Positions 11,721 to 24,899 are shown, counted from the stretch's first letter. The stretch is 64,000 bases of DNA from Spironucleus salmonicida (GCA_000497125.2 CM035320.1:1075197-1139196), one strand, 5' to 3'. The notes: generated from the letters alone by a model not told the origin. Made by a program: numbers and translations.

Positions 11721-14699
11721 AAACAGGGTAACAGTTCCTAAACAGGTATAATATTGTATGCAAAAGGTTAAGAAAATAGACTTATTATATATTTATATTT
11801 GTTAACGAATAATAACTTTATATGAATAATAACGAATGATTATTAGTACACAATTATATTTATATTAAAAAATTATGAAAGGTAAAGACATTACAACGTA
11901 CCGCCGCTAAAGTAAATATAAATAATGTAGTACAAGAAGGCTGTGATAATAATTACTTATAAACTGCATTATTGGATATAGCTTTCAAATTTAATTCTCT
12001 AAATAATTATATCAATACAAAACAAATAGTATCAGACTATTGTAATTATGCATAAAGTACATACTTAGTTTATATTGAAATAGAATAGTTGACTGTAGGT
12101 CACTAACTTATCAACTACGGGATAATATTCTTCCAATAATTTTATTAAACTTAAACTACTGATAATTCAGGTTCTATCAATGTATATTCCAAAATAATAG
12201 TGTTAATTAACTATAACTAAATATTACCAATAAAGACTTATTATATACTCAAATTTTAATAAGATACATTTTATATAATGACTTTCTTTGTGTATTCTTT
12301 TATCTCATCTTGCTATAGGAATTCCTCGTCTTACTTTTGCATGTTATGATATTCAAGTTATTATTTATCAAAAAAGTAGACTCAGAAGTAAATTTTTTAC
12401 AAATATTATTATTCTCTGCCAAATGATAGCCTTCAATGCTGATAATAAGTTTATACTTGTTCAGTTATTAGTACAGTATCGTTATCTTTAATAAATAACT
12501 GTACTAAATATCGAATCTATAATTTCTCTAAACAAGAATATTTATTACTAGATATTAGCTATTTTGCGGTGTTAGTTTCACGATTTGTTAATATGATAGT
12601 TAATTTTATCATGGTAATACTATGAGAATTATGTTGTTACAAATAAAACGCCTATTATAGTAAGATACTGATAATGAAACACAAAACCATAAAGCTAACT
12701 ATAAAATAATTATATAGTTAATAGATAATCATGTACAGTAAGCTACAATACTGTTTCATTTGATATATAACCAAATATTTATCTACGAAACTTTGTATAA
12801 AGTAGAAACCCAGCACCTCAGCATACAACACCTAGCCTCGTGAAAGTTCATTCTTGTATCTCTTGGTTTAAGATATTGCTAGGGAGTAAAGTACATTGTT
12901 TCATTGAAAATACAAATAATTACACCAATAATAACAATTAACAAGTTCCATAAGTCTAGCCAGTGTTAATATCAGCTATTAATCTAGCTACCACGCATTC
13001 ATCAACTGATATGAAATTCAATTTTAGAATTTGCAAGTTTATATATACTGTACACCAAATTCAGCACCCACATGATATTTATACCACCAAAATAGCACTC
13101 TGAACGGTTTAGTTAGCACAATTGCGACTTCAGCAGAGCCTTATAACAGATCAGCTAGTAAGACTTACAGTACCATTCCCAGGCCCCATTGACCCAGAAA
13201 AGCATGCAGCAGCTTTCCTCTTAAAAGTTTATCTACCATTACATCAGATATAGGAATTCTTAAAATACCGCAATAAAACCCCAAATACTTTTACTTGAGC
13301 TGAGAATCAGTAACATCCCACAGAGACAGGCTTGTCACCAGCGCCCAAAAATATAAAATAACCACCCCGCACCACCTATTATATCACCTGCTACAAATTT
13401 CACGCTGCACCACACATTGCGCCCAGACACCGGCCCGAAAATCGAAACTTCCATATCACGACGAAAACGAGAGATAGCGATTTGCGTGTGTGCTGATGCC
13501 GAAATTAGCGGAAAATGGTAAAAAATAGTATTGAGTGTGTGGATATCGGATAGGTTACAAATATATCGCACTGAAAATTAGCTTCAAAAATTGCAGGGAT
13601 GTGTGAAGCTGGTCATAAGGGCCATGATGGCAGCGTGTGCGGTAATGAGGGAGCTGGGGAACGTGGATGTGTTTCAGGTTAAGGGGAGATATAAATAATA
13701 GCGTGAATAAAAATTACCAGGAAATATGGATAATACGTTTAGCATGTGTAAAGTGAAATAGTACCGATATGCGCAAATACAACATATATTATTTAGATTA
13801 GAATGCTATATGGTCTATATAAACTGAAGAATGCTGAAACTAATTTTGAGATGATAAGTAAACTGATTAAATTATATGGGGGAACTGCTGATTAATAAAA
13901 AACAATTCAGTTCATGATAATTTTTCATGTTGTAATATAGGGAAATATCGCTAAAATAGATGCTAAACAAAGATCTTCATATGGTATTATTTTATTATAA
14001 GAATCCCTGGATCATAAAAGAGCATATAACTAAATTACAGGGGTTGTTAACGTATTATATTTCTTTCTTATTTTGATGGGTACAATGAGTTTTGTAATGC
14101 GGGGATGCCTATGTAGTAAGATGAATAGTTTAACCATTATTATATTAGATTCAGTCAATAACGTTAGTAATATGGGAGCATAAATTCTTCTGGAAATTTA
14201 TTTCATTGGTAAAATATCATATGGGGATATGTATTCTAGCCTAAGCAGGAGGCGCAGCTTCAGAATAATTTAAAATTTTAGATGCAAGGCATTGGCAAAG
14301 CAAATAAAATGTTCAACAAATACTGTGTAATAGAAAATAGAAGAGGCGCAACCTGAGTGACGGGGTTCTAGTTAAATGCGTAAATGCATGGTATTGGTAC
14401 AATATCCTGATGACTACAAGGTTCTAATTTATACTAGTTAGCCTTGAATCCTAGATCCTCTGAAAACAGATGCTGATATGCTACCATATTGATGGGTGAA
14501 TACTCAGTAGTACCAAAGCTAAACAACGATGATAAAGGAAATGGTACTATTCTACTTTCCTCGGCCGATAGAAGCTACCGTATATATCACCCAACGTATC
14601 ACTGATATTAGAATTCTACCTCTCATTTGGTGTATGCAAATCTTCAGAAGCATACGTAAATGCTAGTGCAGCATAAAATCCTATCTACAACACCCTGAA
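11721..14699. other. Arm segment without a supported gene
   Basis: AT-rich DNA with scattered short open stretches on both strands. A GC-richer patch at about 13330-13700 has a minus-strand open frame that includes a Gly-rich hydrophobic run (GDIIGGAGWLFYI). It might be a decayed CRP membrane tail, but no Cys-pair region accompanies it, so it is not called a gene. Confidence 0.3.
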
Positions 14700-15778
14700 A
14701 GATAACTTATAGGAGGCCTAGCAGCCGTATTATGCATAGCTCTTAGCACATCATATATATGATACTAACGTATATTTATAGTAAATTGGCTGTGTTGCAT
14801 ACTTTCTGAGACTATCATTTCCTGAATTTTCTAACTAACTAAGAGCTGTAGATATTTTAACTTAAGCATCAAATTTATTTAGCACAACATATACTAATGA
14901 AAATTAGGCTGTAATAGGCTCTTGATATTTGCATAATTTAACAATGATACGATAATAGCAAATTTGGGGATTTACTACTGGCTGGCCTGGATGAAGTAAT
15001 CTATATTGAGTCTACAGGAAAACTATTAATACTTTGCCTATGCGAGGTTATCAAGCTAAATAAATTATGCTGGTCTCTGGTAAAATGTGGATATCATAGT
15101 TAAATATCAACAAGGTCGGTATTTGAATGAATGATTGATGATAATTAGTAAAATTGTAACCTGTTAAATAATATATGCAACCAGGCAAACATATGGAAAT
15201 TATTAATCTGCCTTAAATATATTTAAAGGTATTATAGTAATAGAACATTAACACTATGCAGTTTAGAGAATATACAGGCATGATGTAAACTAGTACATAA
15301 AATGATAAACGGTTATTATTCTTAAGATAGTAGCTTCGGGGGTATAAACTTCAATTCTTCATGATCATATATTAACGTTATATACTATTATATACTTTTA
15401 GGTTTGATAAGCCACTGAATCTACTTACATATGCATTCTGAGTATCTTAAAGGCAAAGTATCATTCTTAATAGCGTTGTGGATTATACTGTGTATATGCG
15501 TACATTAGATATTCTGGTAAAATATGATAAAACAAACTCGCGTATATGTTACTGAATTTATCTGCACAGTGTTTATGTTTCTGAGCAATCAGCATGATAG
15601 GGGAACTGTTATTAAAATATCCTTATACACTAATATTTTAAATAAAATATATCCGCCGTATTTAAAGATGTATATGCTTCTAACAGCAAATAAGAAATCC
15701 ATATTAAATAAATTTAGTTTCTATTTGAATATTTGGAATGAAAGTTTATATTATTGCGTATACCAGGTGAGTACTTGA
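14700..15778 (+). pseudogene. Decayed unknown gene, one frame interrupted by several TGA codons
   Basis: One frame stays coding-like from about 14700 to the TGA at 15776-15778 but is broken by in-frame TGA codons, including 15128-15130. The last open piece starts at ATG 15431 (115 codons) and has an N-terminal hydrophobic helix (VSFLIALWIILCICVHQIFW), then a basic and aromatic region. An earlier piece reads GDLLLAGLDEVIYIESTGK. The way pieces in the same frame succeed each other suggests a gene decayed mainly by nonsense substitutions rather than indels. No family was recognised. The mirror is at 32538-33616 with one visible replacement (Trp to Cys) in the last piece. The opposite strand of the right arm is also open in this area, so the call is tentative. 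Confidence 0.3.
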
Positions 15779-17899
15779 ATTATAAAATTTGCAAATATCG
15801 TGAGTATTACTTTTAGTTTTGATTATCCACAATGCAAAGTTTAAGTCCGTTAATCACAATAAATTTATATTTTGTTCACCCGAATTATCGTTATTTAGTA
15901 TAAATACAAGACAGTTTTATAAGCAAGAATACGGTTAATGATATTTAACATTATTCTTTAGTTGATCAATATAATAGAGCTTAATATTTTATTAATTAAT
16001 AACATAGCTTATCGAATTATGAGTATTTTATGTAAATCTATGCGTGGTCTTGTTATTATGTTTAAACAGATATATAAGATTATTATTGTAAAGTCTATGC
16101 AGTTATAAGCTATACTATTTTCAAGATTTCGCGAAAATATATGTTTATATAAGTAGCCAATTATGCTTATAGGAATACAAATTAATATGTCATAACTTGG
16201 AAAACTGCTGCGTCCTTTACCTATGCGATACACATATACTTATGCTAGTTAACACAGTATGCTAAAGGTTACAGGTTCTCATTACTGTAGTCTGATAATA
16301 ATATTCGGGTATCACTATATAACAACAAATTGAAACGAGTCTGCCAAATAAATAAAAGCGTTATACAGAATATTAAAGTACTCAAAACTTACTATATATC
16401 CTATATGCTAGGTTTTCATATTATTGCACATTTTTATGACATGTACTGTATATTTATATAACTAAAATCTCATAGAATGAATCTAATTTATCATTTATTC
16501 GGTTGGTGCGTCAGTAAATATTGTTTATACTCAGAATATAGCGGTGCTTATAGGAGATACTAAGCTAGTACATATTACTGAAAACCATTAATCCAATAAA
16601 GGTCACTAGCTTCGTATCCATAAACAGCGATTTGGTAATTTACAAGAGCTAAGCTTAGGGTAAAATCAAAAGAATGCGAAATTATACTAGATAAAATGGT
16701 AATAATTAGCCATCTTTTGCATTAAATTTTAACCTACAACAGAAATATATCGTAATATACACGATACGACGAAATTATATAGCGAATGTAAGGTGGTATA
16801 TTAATAGCATACAGTTTATTTATAAAAATATGTTACATACTACTAGATTTAGGTATTTTTATAATAATATCCCACAACAAAGATACTGCGGCCAAATACA
16901 ATATGAGGCTGCTATGGAGCAGGGCAAACTAATGAAAAAGTAAGACAGTAAAAGCTTAAAATTATAAATGGATATGTTAACTAGAGTAAGCATAATTTAG
17001 TTTAGACTTTTAATCGTGTTTGATGCATATGAAAATTTGTACATAAAATTATTTTTGTATTTCAGCTCCGATATTAATTAAAGTTTTCAGATAGAAAATG
17101 TATTGCAAGGACTTATCTCATTACGTATAAGAGAAAGCTTCGGTTACCAGTAAATTTTGATATTGTACCTTATTATTCTTGAGCAGTGTGGCACAAGATC
17201 GCATTTAGCGAGAAATGCTACAAAATAATAGTATCAGCAAAAGTTTAAAAATAAATAAGGACATTAATATAGCAAACAGTGAGTCTATGTTAGCATTCGC
17301 ATAGAAATATTACTAGTATTTAATTTGGGGTTAGAACCTAATCAAGCTGATGTGATAATTATGGATTATATTTCTGCTGGTAAACACTTAATATAGCCAT
17401 AAGAGTTTAGACGGGTTGAGAAGTTTGTCAATAAGCGTGGTAAATAGTTTCTAGGATTTGCTCGGTTCAGTGGGTGATGGAAATAATGCTAGCTCAGCTT
17501 TCACAATCCAGGGATATAGCAATAATAACCCAACTGGTCGAGAATAAGATTGTAGCTGTGCTAATTACGATTTGGTAAATTGTGGTGTGAGATACTCTGA
17601 ATTGATACTGTTAGGGCATATGTAGCATGGAGAGAGGTTTATGGATGCTGATGTGGGGGGCCAAAAGGTATCTAATTGATGACGGTAGTTTTAGCTCCTA
17701 CGTAGTGTAAAAGTGCTATTTGATAGATTTTGCAGTACTGGGCCGGATCAGGTATGGGCCGCATTGCACGACGCTCAGATTCTGGGTGCTTGGTAAAATT
17801 GTGTTTTAATATATAGTATTATTATATATTTAAAGGTAAAGGGGAAATATTCGTAAGAATAATATTTTTTAATATATAAAATGTAGTAAATGCTATTGT
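15779..17899. other. Arm segment without a supported gene
   Basis: AT-rich, with no frame of convincing coding character on the plus strand. On the minus strand a 214-codon hydrophobic frame (mirror: 32083-32727 plus) overlaps the preceding remnant. It is treated as doubtful because TGA-only stopping makes long chance frames common in AT-rich DNA. Confidence 0.3.
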
Positions 17900-19080
17900 C
17901 ACGGCGAGCGTATTAAGAACTAGCGCTTATGTGCTAGCGAATACTGTTTGCATTGCATTGGTAAGAAAAGCCAAAAAAGATGAATGTGTGCTTAGCGAAT
18001 GCAATACAGACTCCTACTACAGCGCAGCAGATTTCTGTCCGAAGACGATTAATAGTTCAACAAGTGCGAATGTTGCGATGGCACCTGCAAATATTTCGCT
18101 GAAGCATCGAATTAGTGCACGAAGTGGTTCGCATGGAGCTACTGAACAAAATAAAGTGACTGTGAAACATTACCTGCAAGTGCATCTAAGACTAATCATT
18201 AGAAAGTGTTTCTGCATTTATAAGCACCAGGGATGGTCAATCTTCAATACTGCACCAAACTGCCTTTTAGATAATAGTTATGGCGGCTGTTCGCTGTGTT
18301 ATAATGAATATTTAGCTAAATCAAATAGTAAGTGTTGACCATGCTCCACATCGATGGCAATCGACTTAAAATTCAACTGCGGGCGTAAACTTTAAATCAA
18401 CTGCTAGAATGTAAAGCACATGACGAGAAACCCTGCCTGGAAGGCTTTAAACCGATTGACAGTAAGTGATGAAAATTACTGCCTTATGATGCAGAAGGCG
18501 GTACCAGTGGATTTTCTAGAAATGGAACACCTATTCCCATAATTCCCTCAGAAGCGCGATAAAAATGCATCAGCGGGTGAGGCGGAAGCTCAGTAGAGCA
18601 CATTACGAGATTGGGGCAATTTCTATTGAGCAGTACGCCCTAAAACTGCAAACTGTAGCAGTTTAGAGACACCACTTGATAGTACTGGCGAAAATCACCC
18701 AAAACTGTGCAGGCGAAATGCGCGAGGCTTGAATGCTGCTCGAACGTCGGAAGCACTCCACCTGAAACTGGCGAGGTCTGGACTTTTGAGGATAGGTGCC
18801 CGAAAACTGCAGATACCACGGATAGTAGTGGGAAGTAAGCGCCGAAAATAGCGTGATTTGCGCGCATGACAATGCCAGGTGCGTAATGGTGGTGGGTGGT
18901 AGCAGGTAGGCTATCATCATGGTGGGTCGTGGGACTGGAATTTGGGGTATAAAATATGCAAATAGGAAAAGAATCATAGGATGCTGGGATTCGACTGAAA
19001 TAAGGTAAGGAGAAGCAGTTAAAATAGGAGCAAATGGCGGGTTAAACGAGATATGAACGTGAGTATAATAAATCATCTAG
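17900..19080 (+). pseudogene. Decayed cysteine-rich (CRP) gene, tail-to-tail with intact CRMP
   Basis: A broken CRP gene. Typical Cys-pair segments appear in changing frames: CVLSECNTDSYYSAADFC near 17970, then NKCECCDGTCKYF in another frame near 18060, then NCLLDNSYGGCSLCYNEYLA near 18260, which runs into an in-frame TGA. A fourth segment, AKCARLECCS, lies near 18710. Near 18890-19010 a Gly/Ile/Val-rich stretch ending in KYANRKR looks like a mutated membrane anchor with a basic tail. Several frameshifts and TGA codons rule out a full-length product. The gene faces the intact CRMP gene at 19316-20005 end to end. The mirror at 29236-30416 carries the same breaks. The long opposite-strand frames here are shadows. 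Confidence 0.6.
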
Positions 19081-19315
19081 ATAGAAATAGCTTTAATTGG
19101 AATAGTATTGGGGGAAACTAGAAAAGCTGTAAGCAACTGAGTAAAATTATCGAAATAGGGTTAGTGTTTAGTTCAAGTCATATTAGGTGGTTTTAGTTTA
19201 CCATTTTTAGTATGTTCTGCTTAACTTCATTATTAGATATAATAAAATATATTATTCAAATTAAATGCTGACATCCCAAATTCAGAAGTTTTACTATATA
19301 CTTATAAATTAAATA

Positions 19316-20005
19316 TCACTTTTTACCCTTCTTGATAAAATAATAAGCAAGGCCGCCCGCAACGGCGCCAACGACAAGAACCACCCCGACGACAATTCCG
19401 GTCACTGCCCCACCACCTAGCTTGTTGCTGGCCGGGGCCTCGGGGTCCACCGGTTGCTCCGGTGGAACTGGCACATTTGGATCAACCGGTGGAACTGGCA
19501 CGTTTGGATCAACCGGGTCATCTGGGATATCTGGGTCTGATCCAACTTTCCAGCACATTCCAGTAATTAGTGTAAATCCTTAAGCACAATCCAGACAACG
19601 GCCATCCCTGTCCATCTTCATTCCTGTTAGGCAAGTGGCACATGTTGGTAAACCACTATCTTTGCAGGTCTTACAGTTACTTCTGTTTCCACATTTGCAC
19701 GATGACGTGGTAAAGTCTGTGCAAGTTTTAGCTTCTCCTTCACCACAAAATTAATCCTATATGAGATCCTTACAGATTGGAGTACATTAACCTGTTGTCG
19801 TCGTTACGTGAGTAGTAGGCTCACAGGAATTGCACGAAGCTGCAGACTAGCAGACAATGCAGTTTGCTTAGCATGGTTAACACGTGTGGGTATTTTTGTC
19901 GCAATAACCTTCATGTTTACTTGCGCAGTCGAAATGTCTAGTACACGTGGAAACTGCATCATTTACTTGCGTATTGGTATTATCTTGGGTCATTTTTAAA
20001 ACCAT
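19316..20005 (-). CDS. Cysteine-rich membrane protein (CRMP), left-arm copy
   Basis: Encodes a 229-aa single-pass surface-type protein, ATG 20005 to TGA 19318-19316; a second in-frame ATG lies four codons later. Seven TAA/TAG codons fall in frame and are read as Gln. Residues about 15-150 hold many Cys in CxxC-like pairs, as in Giardia VSPs and Spironucleus CRMPs. Residues about 155-190 are a Pro/Asp/Val stalk with a tandem DPNVPVPP repeat. The end is a Gly-rich anchor and about 20 hydrophobic residues, closing in KKGKK. No N-terminal signal peptide is evident. The family is thought to be displayed on the cell surface, but the ligand or role here is unknown. The right-arm copy at 28311-29000 appears identical. 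Confidence 0.85.
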
Positions 20006-20475
20006 GGTATATATTATATTCTTCAATAAACAAAACACTATTTAACCTGTTTTTTAAAATCTCATAAATAAAGCTATTACTTAAATATCACAGTTTCTCA
20101 AAACCTAGAAAGTAATGGCTGTTCTAATATATTAATAAATACCTCTAACTATAAAATGTAATTTATCAAAGAATAATTAATTACAACAATATTATCACTA
20201 ATGTTATCGTAATGTAAAAAGAAGAAAATATTTTGAGAAGGAGTCCGTAATTTAAAGATTTCAGCTATCTGCAAATAATTACAATATATTTAATTTAATA
20301 TAAAATTGTGTAAAACAGAACTTTATATATTATATTGATTTTACTATTTTTCTAACACTATCCATGGAACATTAAACTACTGTTTTCACAAAATTTAGTA
20401 ACTTCTATTTGCAATAAACTAATTTCATCATAATTCGAAGTTAGAAGGTAGTAATTCTACTACTATTAACTAATT
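20006..20475. other. AT-rich region between CRMP and upstream ORF
   Basis: AT-rich, and expected to contain the CRMP promoter immediately upstream of 20005. The bases around the start are A/T-rich, as in other diplomonad initiators. No specific element could be defined. Confidence 0.4.
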
Positions 20476-21276
20476 TCATACGATGAATAACAAATAAAGT
20501 ATAATATTATAGTGAACTAATTATTTAATATCTTAAATAATAGCTACAAGTAAGAAGGGAAACTAAGAAAAGAATTTAATATTTTTCTTGTTCAATTAAA
20601 TTCGACTATCCTTATATAATATACACTTTATATTGAAAATGCACTTATATGGATAAGAAATTTACGATACGAATTAGTCACCCTACAGTATTTGGCGATC
20701 GTGTCTCAAAGGGAGCCCGTAAATCTATGAATCAACACCAGTAAAATATTTCTGTGAATTTTATGTAGATTTATGCTATTTTGTTCCAAAGCGTTGATTA
20801 CTATCTAATACGTTCTTTTTGCTGCTAAAAAAGAACTTATCTGCACCTTTTCTGTGCAAATATCCCTCAAGTTTCATTATGTTTCGTTTCGTCTAAGATC
20901 TAGGGCTTTCTACGTTAGCATTGAATTAGTTCGATTCAGGTTATGATCGCACCTTTTTCTTCAGTATTGAGGTTTTCATACACGGCATAACTCCATTGAC
21001 CTCAGTTTCTAGCTCTTTTGCTTACCTCACATTCTTACTATGATACCAGTAAGAACTTCTGATATTAAAGTAGGTTAAACCAACAAAAACAGTGACTAAA
21101 GGAAAAGTTTAGCGAATAACATGAATGGGCGTACTGAGGTAATTAATATTTTACAAATAATAATCTTCTACCTCAACTATAAACTATGCCCAAATTGCTG
21201 ATGAGATTAAGTTTATCGAAAACTCAACTGCCGATATTCGCATCATTACTATAATATTGACAACGTTAATTAACAT
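20476..21276 (-). CDS. Possible small membrane protein (266 aa), left-arm copy
   Basis: An uninterrupted ATG-to-TGA frame of 267 codons in the TAA/TAG = Gln code, lying between the tRNA-Cys and the CRMP gene. The predicted protein has hydrophobic stretches in its first 90 residues (around INVVNIIVMM, then INLISSAIW, then LVTVFVGLTYF). A Lys/Ser/Gln-rich middle follows, and an AT-biased C-terminus. No family was recognised. Chance frames of this length are possible in this code and base composition, and the other strand is partly open too. The more balanced codon use in the first two thirds is the main reason to list it. The mirror copy is 27040-27840. Confidence 0.35.
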
Positions 21277-21540
21277 TTAGGTAAGCAAACTAGCGAAAGA
21301 TATGTCATACTAAAGAATAGAGTGAGTATTTCGCCAGGGCACAACAGTCCAACGAATGAATTAATGCCGAGAACTGAAAGTTAAATTTTAACAATACCGC
21401 AACCCTAACCCCGTTCTTCAAAAGTTGAGGCTAAAACATAATATTATAGACCACTTAATATTATAGGTAGAAGATCCATGCAGCGTTGCTATGCTTACCT
21501 GCCCCAATCATAGATTCCCAGCAAAGGAGAAAAAAGACAC

Positions 21541-21612
21541 GGGAGTATAGCTCAGGTGGTAGAGCAATCGCCTGCAAAGTGATCGGTCACGAGTTCAATT
21601 CTCGTTACTCCC
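21541..21612 (+). tRNA. tRNA-Cys (GCA), left arm
   Basis: A 72-base cloverleaf with no intron. The 7-bp acceptor stem is GGGAGTA/TACTCCC. The D stem is GCTC/GAGC, and the anticodon stem is ATCGC/GTGAT around the loop CTGCAAA. The variable loop has five bases, and the T stem is ACGAG/CTCGT with loop TTCAATT. The loop gives anticodon GCA, cysteine. No CCA is encoded, as expected for eukaryotes. The inverted-repeat arm ends four bases after the 3' end. This copy has no nearby run of four or more T, unlike the right-arm copy. Confidence 0.95.
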
Positions 21613-21616
21613 TACT

Positions 21617-22847
21617 ATCTTAGAAAACTATATAAGATAATATTAATTATATCTAATATTAATATGGTTATAAGTGATGTTATATTACAAATACCTATCT
21701 AAAACTTGATTCCTTTTAGTCATAAAATATTTACTGCATGAATAATAAACCATATTAATAGTAATTTTTTCATAAGAATATTGCTTATTACTTTCAAAAT
21801 AGACTAACAACGATAAAAGATACAAATATCATAATGAAATAATTGACAAAATGTATATTTTATTCAGTATACAATCTTAGAAACATAAATCAGTGATATG
21901 TATAATATTTTGAACTAAAACTATTACATACCTTATTAATTACTGTATCTTTACATAAAATGCTACTATGATCAGGAAATTACTTTAAAGTTATGCAACA
22001 TTAAGTTTCTAAATTATTTTTATAGTATAATTATAATATATAATAATTGTATTAATTTTTCTTCAAAATGGTGATATATTCTAAACTTATGACTGTTCTC
22101 CTATAGTTATTTTATTAAAATGTTATTACCTTGAGAAATAAAATAAATATTGTATTGTTATCTAAACTGATTTTGTTTAAATTGCTGAGTTTATCCTTGA
22201 TTTGAGAATATAAATAATATTTTTTTCATTAAATAAGTTGTTAGCCATAAATTACACATTAGGATTTTAATTTAGAGTAATAAAAATCTTAAAATTGGGC
22301 TTATTAGTGTTTGTATGATGCTTAAAGATCTAAATTCATGTATTAGTAATTATTTACAATGATAGACCACTAATAATTAATTTACTTTTGTAATATTTAT
22401 TTAAATTAGTGACATATGCAAAACAGCCAAAAGTTAGCAGCACTAGTTTAGCATACAGCTAAACTTCCTTTAAAAATGTATTTACATAAAACTAGGAATT
22501 ACATGAAAATATTAAAAATATAGTCTATAAATTTATAAAACTATTTTAAGCTATGAATATTGCTTTTATTTAATTATATATGAAAGTAGTTTAACAATAT
22601 TAATGAAGGTTATGTTATAATTAACTATCTACTTGTATCTATTTTTAATACATAGTTATTGTGTAAAAAGGATTTCATACAGTAATATAGCGATTTATAG
22701 CAGTATTTATTCTTAATTTTACCTATTATTATAAATATTTTTATAACATCAGTAGTATGTAATATGTACTACTACAAGTACTATCAAGTCTAGATAGAAA
22801 ACTTATTTTATTAATAATTTTTTTCTAATTTACGAATATTTAATAAA
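21617..22847. other. AT-rich part of palindrome spacer
   Basis: Unique, very AT-rich DNA between the left inner repeat boundary and the spacer CRMP gene. No gene was seen. Confidence 0.5.
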
Positions 22848-23744
22848 TCATTCAAAATCATTTCTTACTTATACCGGAGCAGTACTAACCTTCTTTTTCA
22901 TGAACCAAAATGTGGCGAAACAAAGTCCTCCCACAACTATCAGTACCCCTATTATTATTCCTGCGATCGCACCACCGCCCAACTTATTTACAACTGATGG
23001 ATCCTAATTTTCAGACAACCAGCACATTTTAGTACGTAATTCGTACCCGTCATCGCATTCTCCACATTCGCCACGTTAGTTAAATTTCATATGTGGCAAA
23101 CAAGTTTTGCACTTTTCGCCGGTTTCATCACAAGAAGCACAATTTGAAGCTTCTCCACATTTGCATTCTGATGTTAGGCTTTCACTGCAAGACTTTGAAA
23201 CACCATTTTCACAGTAATATCCGTTTTGAATATTTTCGCATTCCTCAGTACATTGTCCTTCTAGTGTAGTGACAAATCCAAAAAGGTCGCAGAGATCACA
23301 AGTTGTGGGTGAAGAGCAAAATAAGCAATTCTCCATGCAAAATTAGCATTTTGATGTATCTAGATCACAGAAACTTCCTTAGATGAACATGCAGTCGTCC
23401 TAAATTTTACAGGGAAATTCACATAGTGACGTCTATGGGTTCTTTTCGAAACCTTCGGAGCATGTAGTGCAAGAATCGGTACTTGCACAGTTATCGCAAC
23501 CAAAAGGACAGTCTAGACATTAATCATTTTATAAAAATGTGAAAGATACGCATTTAGAGCATTTATTCCCAGTACACTATTGGCAGTTGTCTATGGATTT
23601 GTTGTCTTCACAGTAACAACCTTAACCATAAACAATATCTTCAGAGCATGGATCACAATTTACGGTCGTTGAGTCGTCTGCAGGGCAGAAATATCCAGCC
23701 TTGCAGCTGAAAACTTCATCTGTGCATGTACCAGTTTCTGTCAT
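22848..23744 (-). CDS. Cysteine-rich membrane protein (CRMP) in the palindrome spacer
   Basis: A complete 298-aa gene, ATG 23744-23742 to TGA 22850-22848, with TAA/TAG as Gln. About 240 residues are packed with Cys pairs (such as CYCEDN, CQQCTGNKCSKC, CASCDETGEKCKTC), laid out like diplomonad VSP/CRMP ectodomains. There is no obvious signal peptide. Near the C-terminus KLGGGAIAGIIIGV opens a roughly 22-residue membrane helix ending FMKKK. Unlike the arm CRMP, the protein continues for 13 residues after the KKK (VSTAPVQVRNDFE). It also lacks the Pro-rich stalk. It is the only clearly intact gene in the spacer and has no second copy in the window. It is probably a surface protein; any role in antigenic variation is inferred from the family. 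Confidence 0.85.
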
Positions 23745-24899
23745 TTTGTGAAAATCGATATTCGAAATATTTTAGTTAACTTGATGTAAATGATGATGTG
23801 GATTTTAGTTTTTAAACAATAGTAATATTACATTAATGGTAGTAATATATAATTATTAAACCACAAATTTGATATACTTATATAAAATTAGATTATATTA
23901 ATATAAATGATTATATGTACAAATATTGAAATATTGCCAAAGCTACATAAATTAACTTACATCTATCTAATAAAGTATTCCCGTTTAAAAGAATTTTTAT
24001 TTAATGAATTGTTAGTTTATACATATAGGTAATATTAATTTTTAAAAATCTAATTGGTTGTTTGGTTTTGCAAGTATTATACACATCCGATAATTTAAAA
24101 TTGGTAACACTTACTTGAATTAAAATATTATATTTCGATGAATTATAAATAATAAAGCAATTGAATACATATTTGTGGAATAGTTTCTGGTACTTTGTTA
24201 TAATAAAACTCTTATTCAATAAAAATCTTTTACCAAATGACCTAAACGGTAAATTTTCTAATAATTGTAATAAATAGCTAAATTATATTCATTAAGAAAA
24301 AATAAATTACTTAAGATATAAATTTTATACTATATCTGAAATTAAATATCCACCAAAATTATTTCTTACTTATTTATGTTACATTTGGATGTAACTTGTT
24401 TATTCTTATGAATTTTATACGAATTAACGAGTTTTTAATATTTTATTAAATTTGCAGTATTAAATGACATAAATAAATAATTTAACACAAAATATTCTAG
24501 TACTAAATCATTGAAAAATAAATACATAATACCATTAACTAATAATATTGTATTTTATGATTTGTGTAATTATTATTTAGAATATTTATGAGAACAATTA
24601 ATAAATAACTTTAAGCTTTATTAGTAATTGAAGTCGTAAAACAAAATTATTTTAAATATATTAATTCTATTTTTTTAATATATTATCTGGAAACTTAGAA
24701 ATTGTTTGAACTTAAATCAATAAATAAAGTAAGGAATAGTATCTAATTTAAAATCAGTCATTCTTTCTTATTAAAGTATTTTCCTCCTTTAAAGTTTATC
24801 GATATTACTTATATTTACTATTAAATATTATGTTAAAATTTAATTTAGGTGCATATGTAAACAACTAGTTGCATATAGAACCTTAAAGAAAGCTATTGA
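23745..24899. other. AT-rich intergenic stretch in spacer
   Basis: Upstream flank of the spacer CRMP. The DNA is extremely AT-rich with no coding-like frame beyond chance length. Confidence 0.5.

Larger units (their letters stand above)
1774..21616 (+). repeat. Left arm of a giant inverted repeat (about 19.84 kb)
   Basis: The left arm is the reverse complement of 26700-46541. Inside about 8215 each position p pairs with 48316-p; outside it, with 48315-p, because the right arm lacks one base near 8214. The outer limit is at 1774/46541, within a decayed CRP tail. The inner limit is at 21616/26700, four bases after a tRNA-Cys. Identity is very high between about 11 and 21.6 kb. It is patchy further out: about 12 differences in 340 bases near 3.1-3.5 kb, and about 10 in 100 near 5.74-5.85 kb. 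Contents: CRP remnants, a 1700-codon gene, unknown remnants, a CRMP gene, a possible membrane protein gene and a tRNA. Confidence 0.97.

Noticed and set aside
17900-18500. TGA near Cys positions read as selenocysteine or as a Cys codon
   Set aside because: The same region has frameshifts and a mutated anchor, and intact CRMPs use TGT/TGC for Cys and TGA as stop. A pseudogene explains it.
18663-19076. 137-codon minus-strand frame (and its mirror at 29240-29653)
   Set aside because: It lies opposite the Cys-rich remnant, is Pro/Ser-biased in the way antisense frames often are, and matches nothing recognised.
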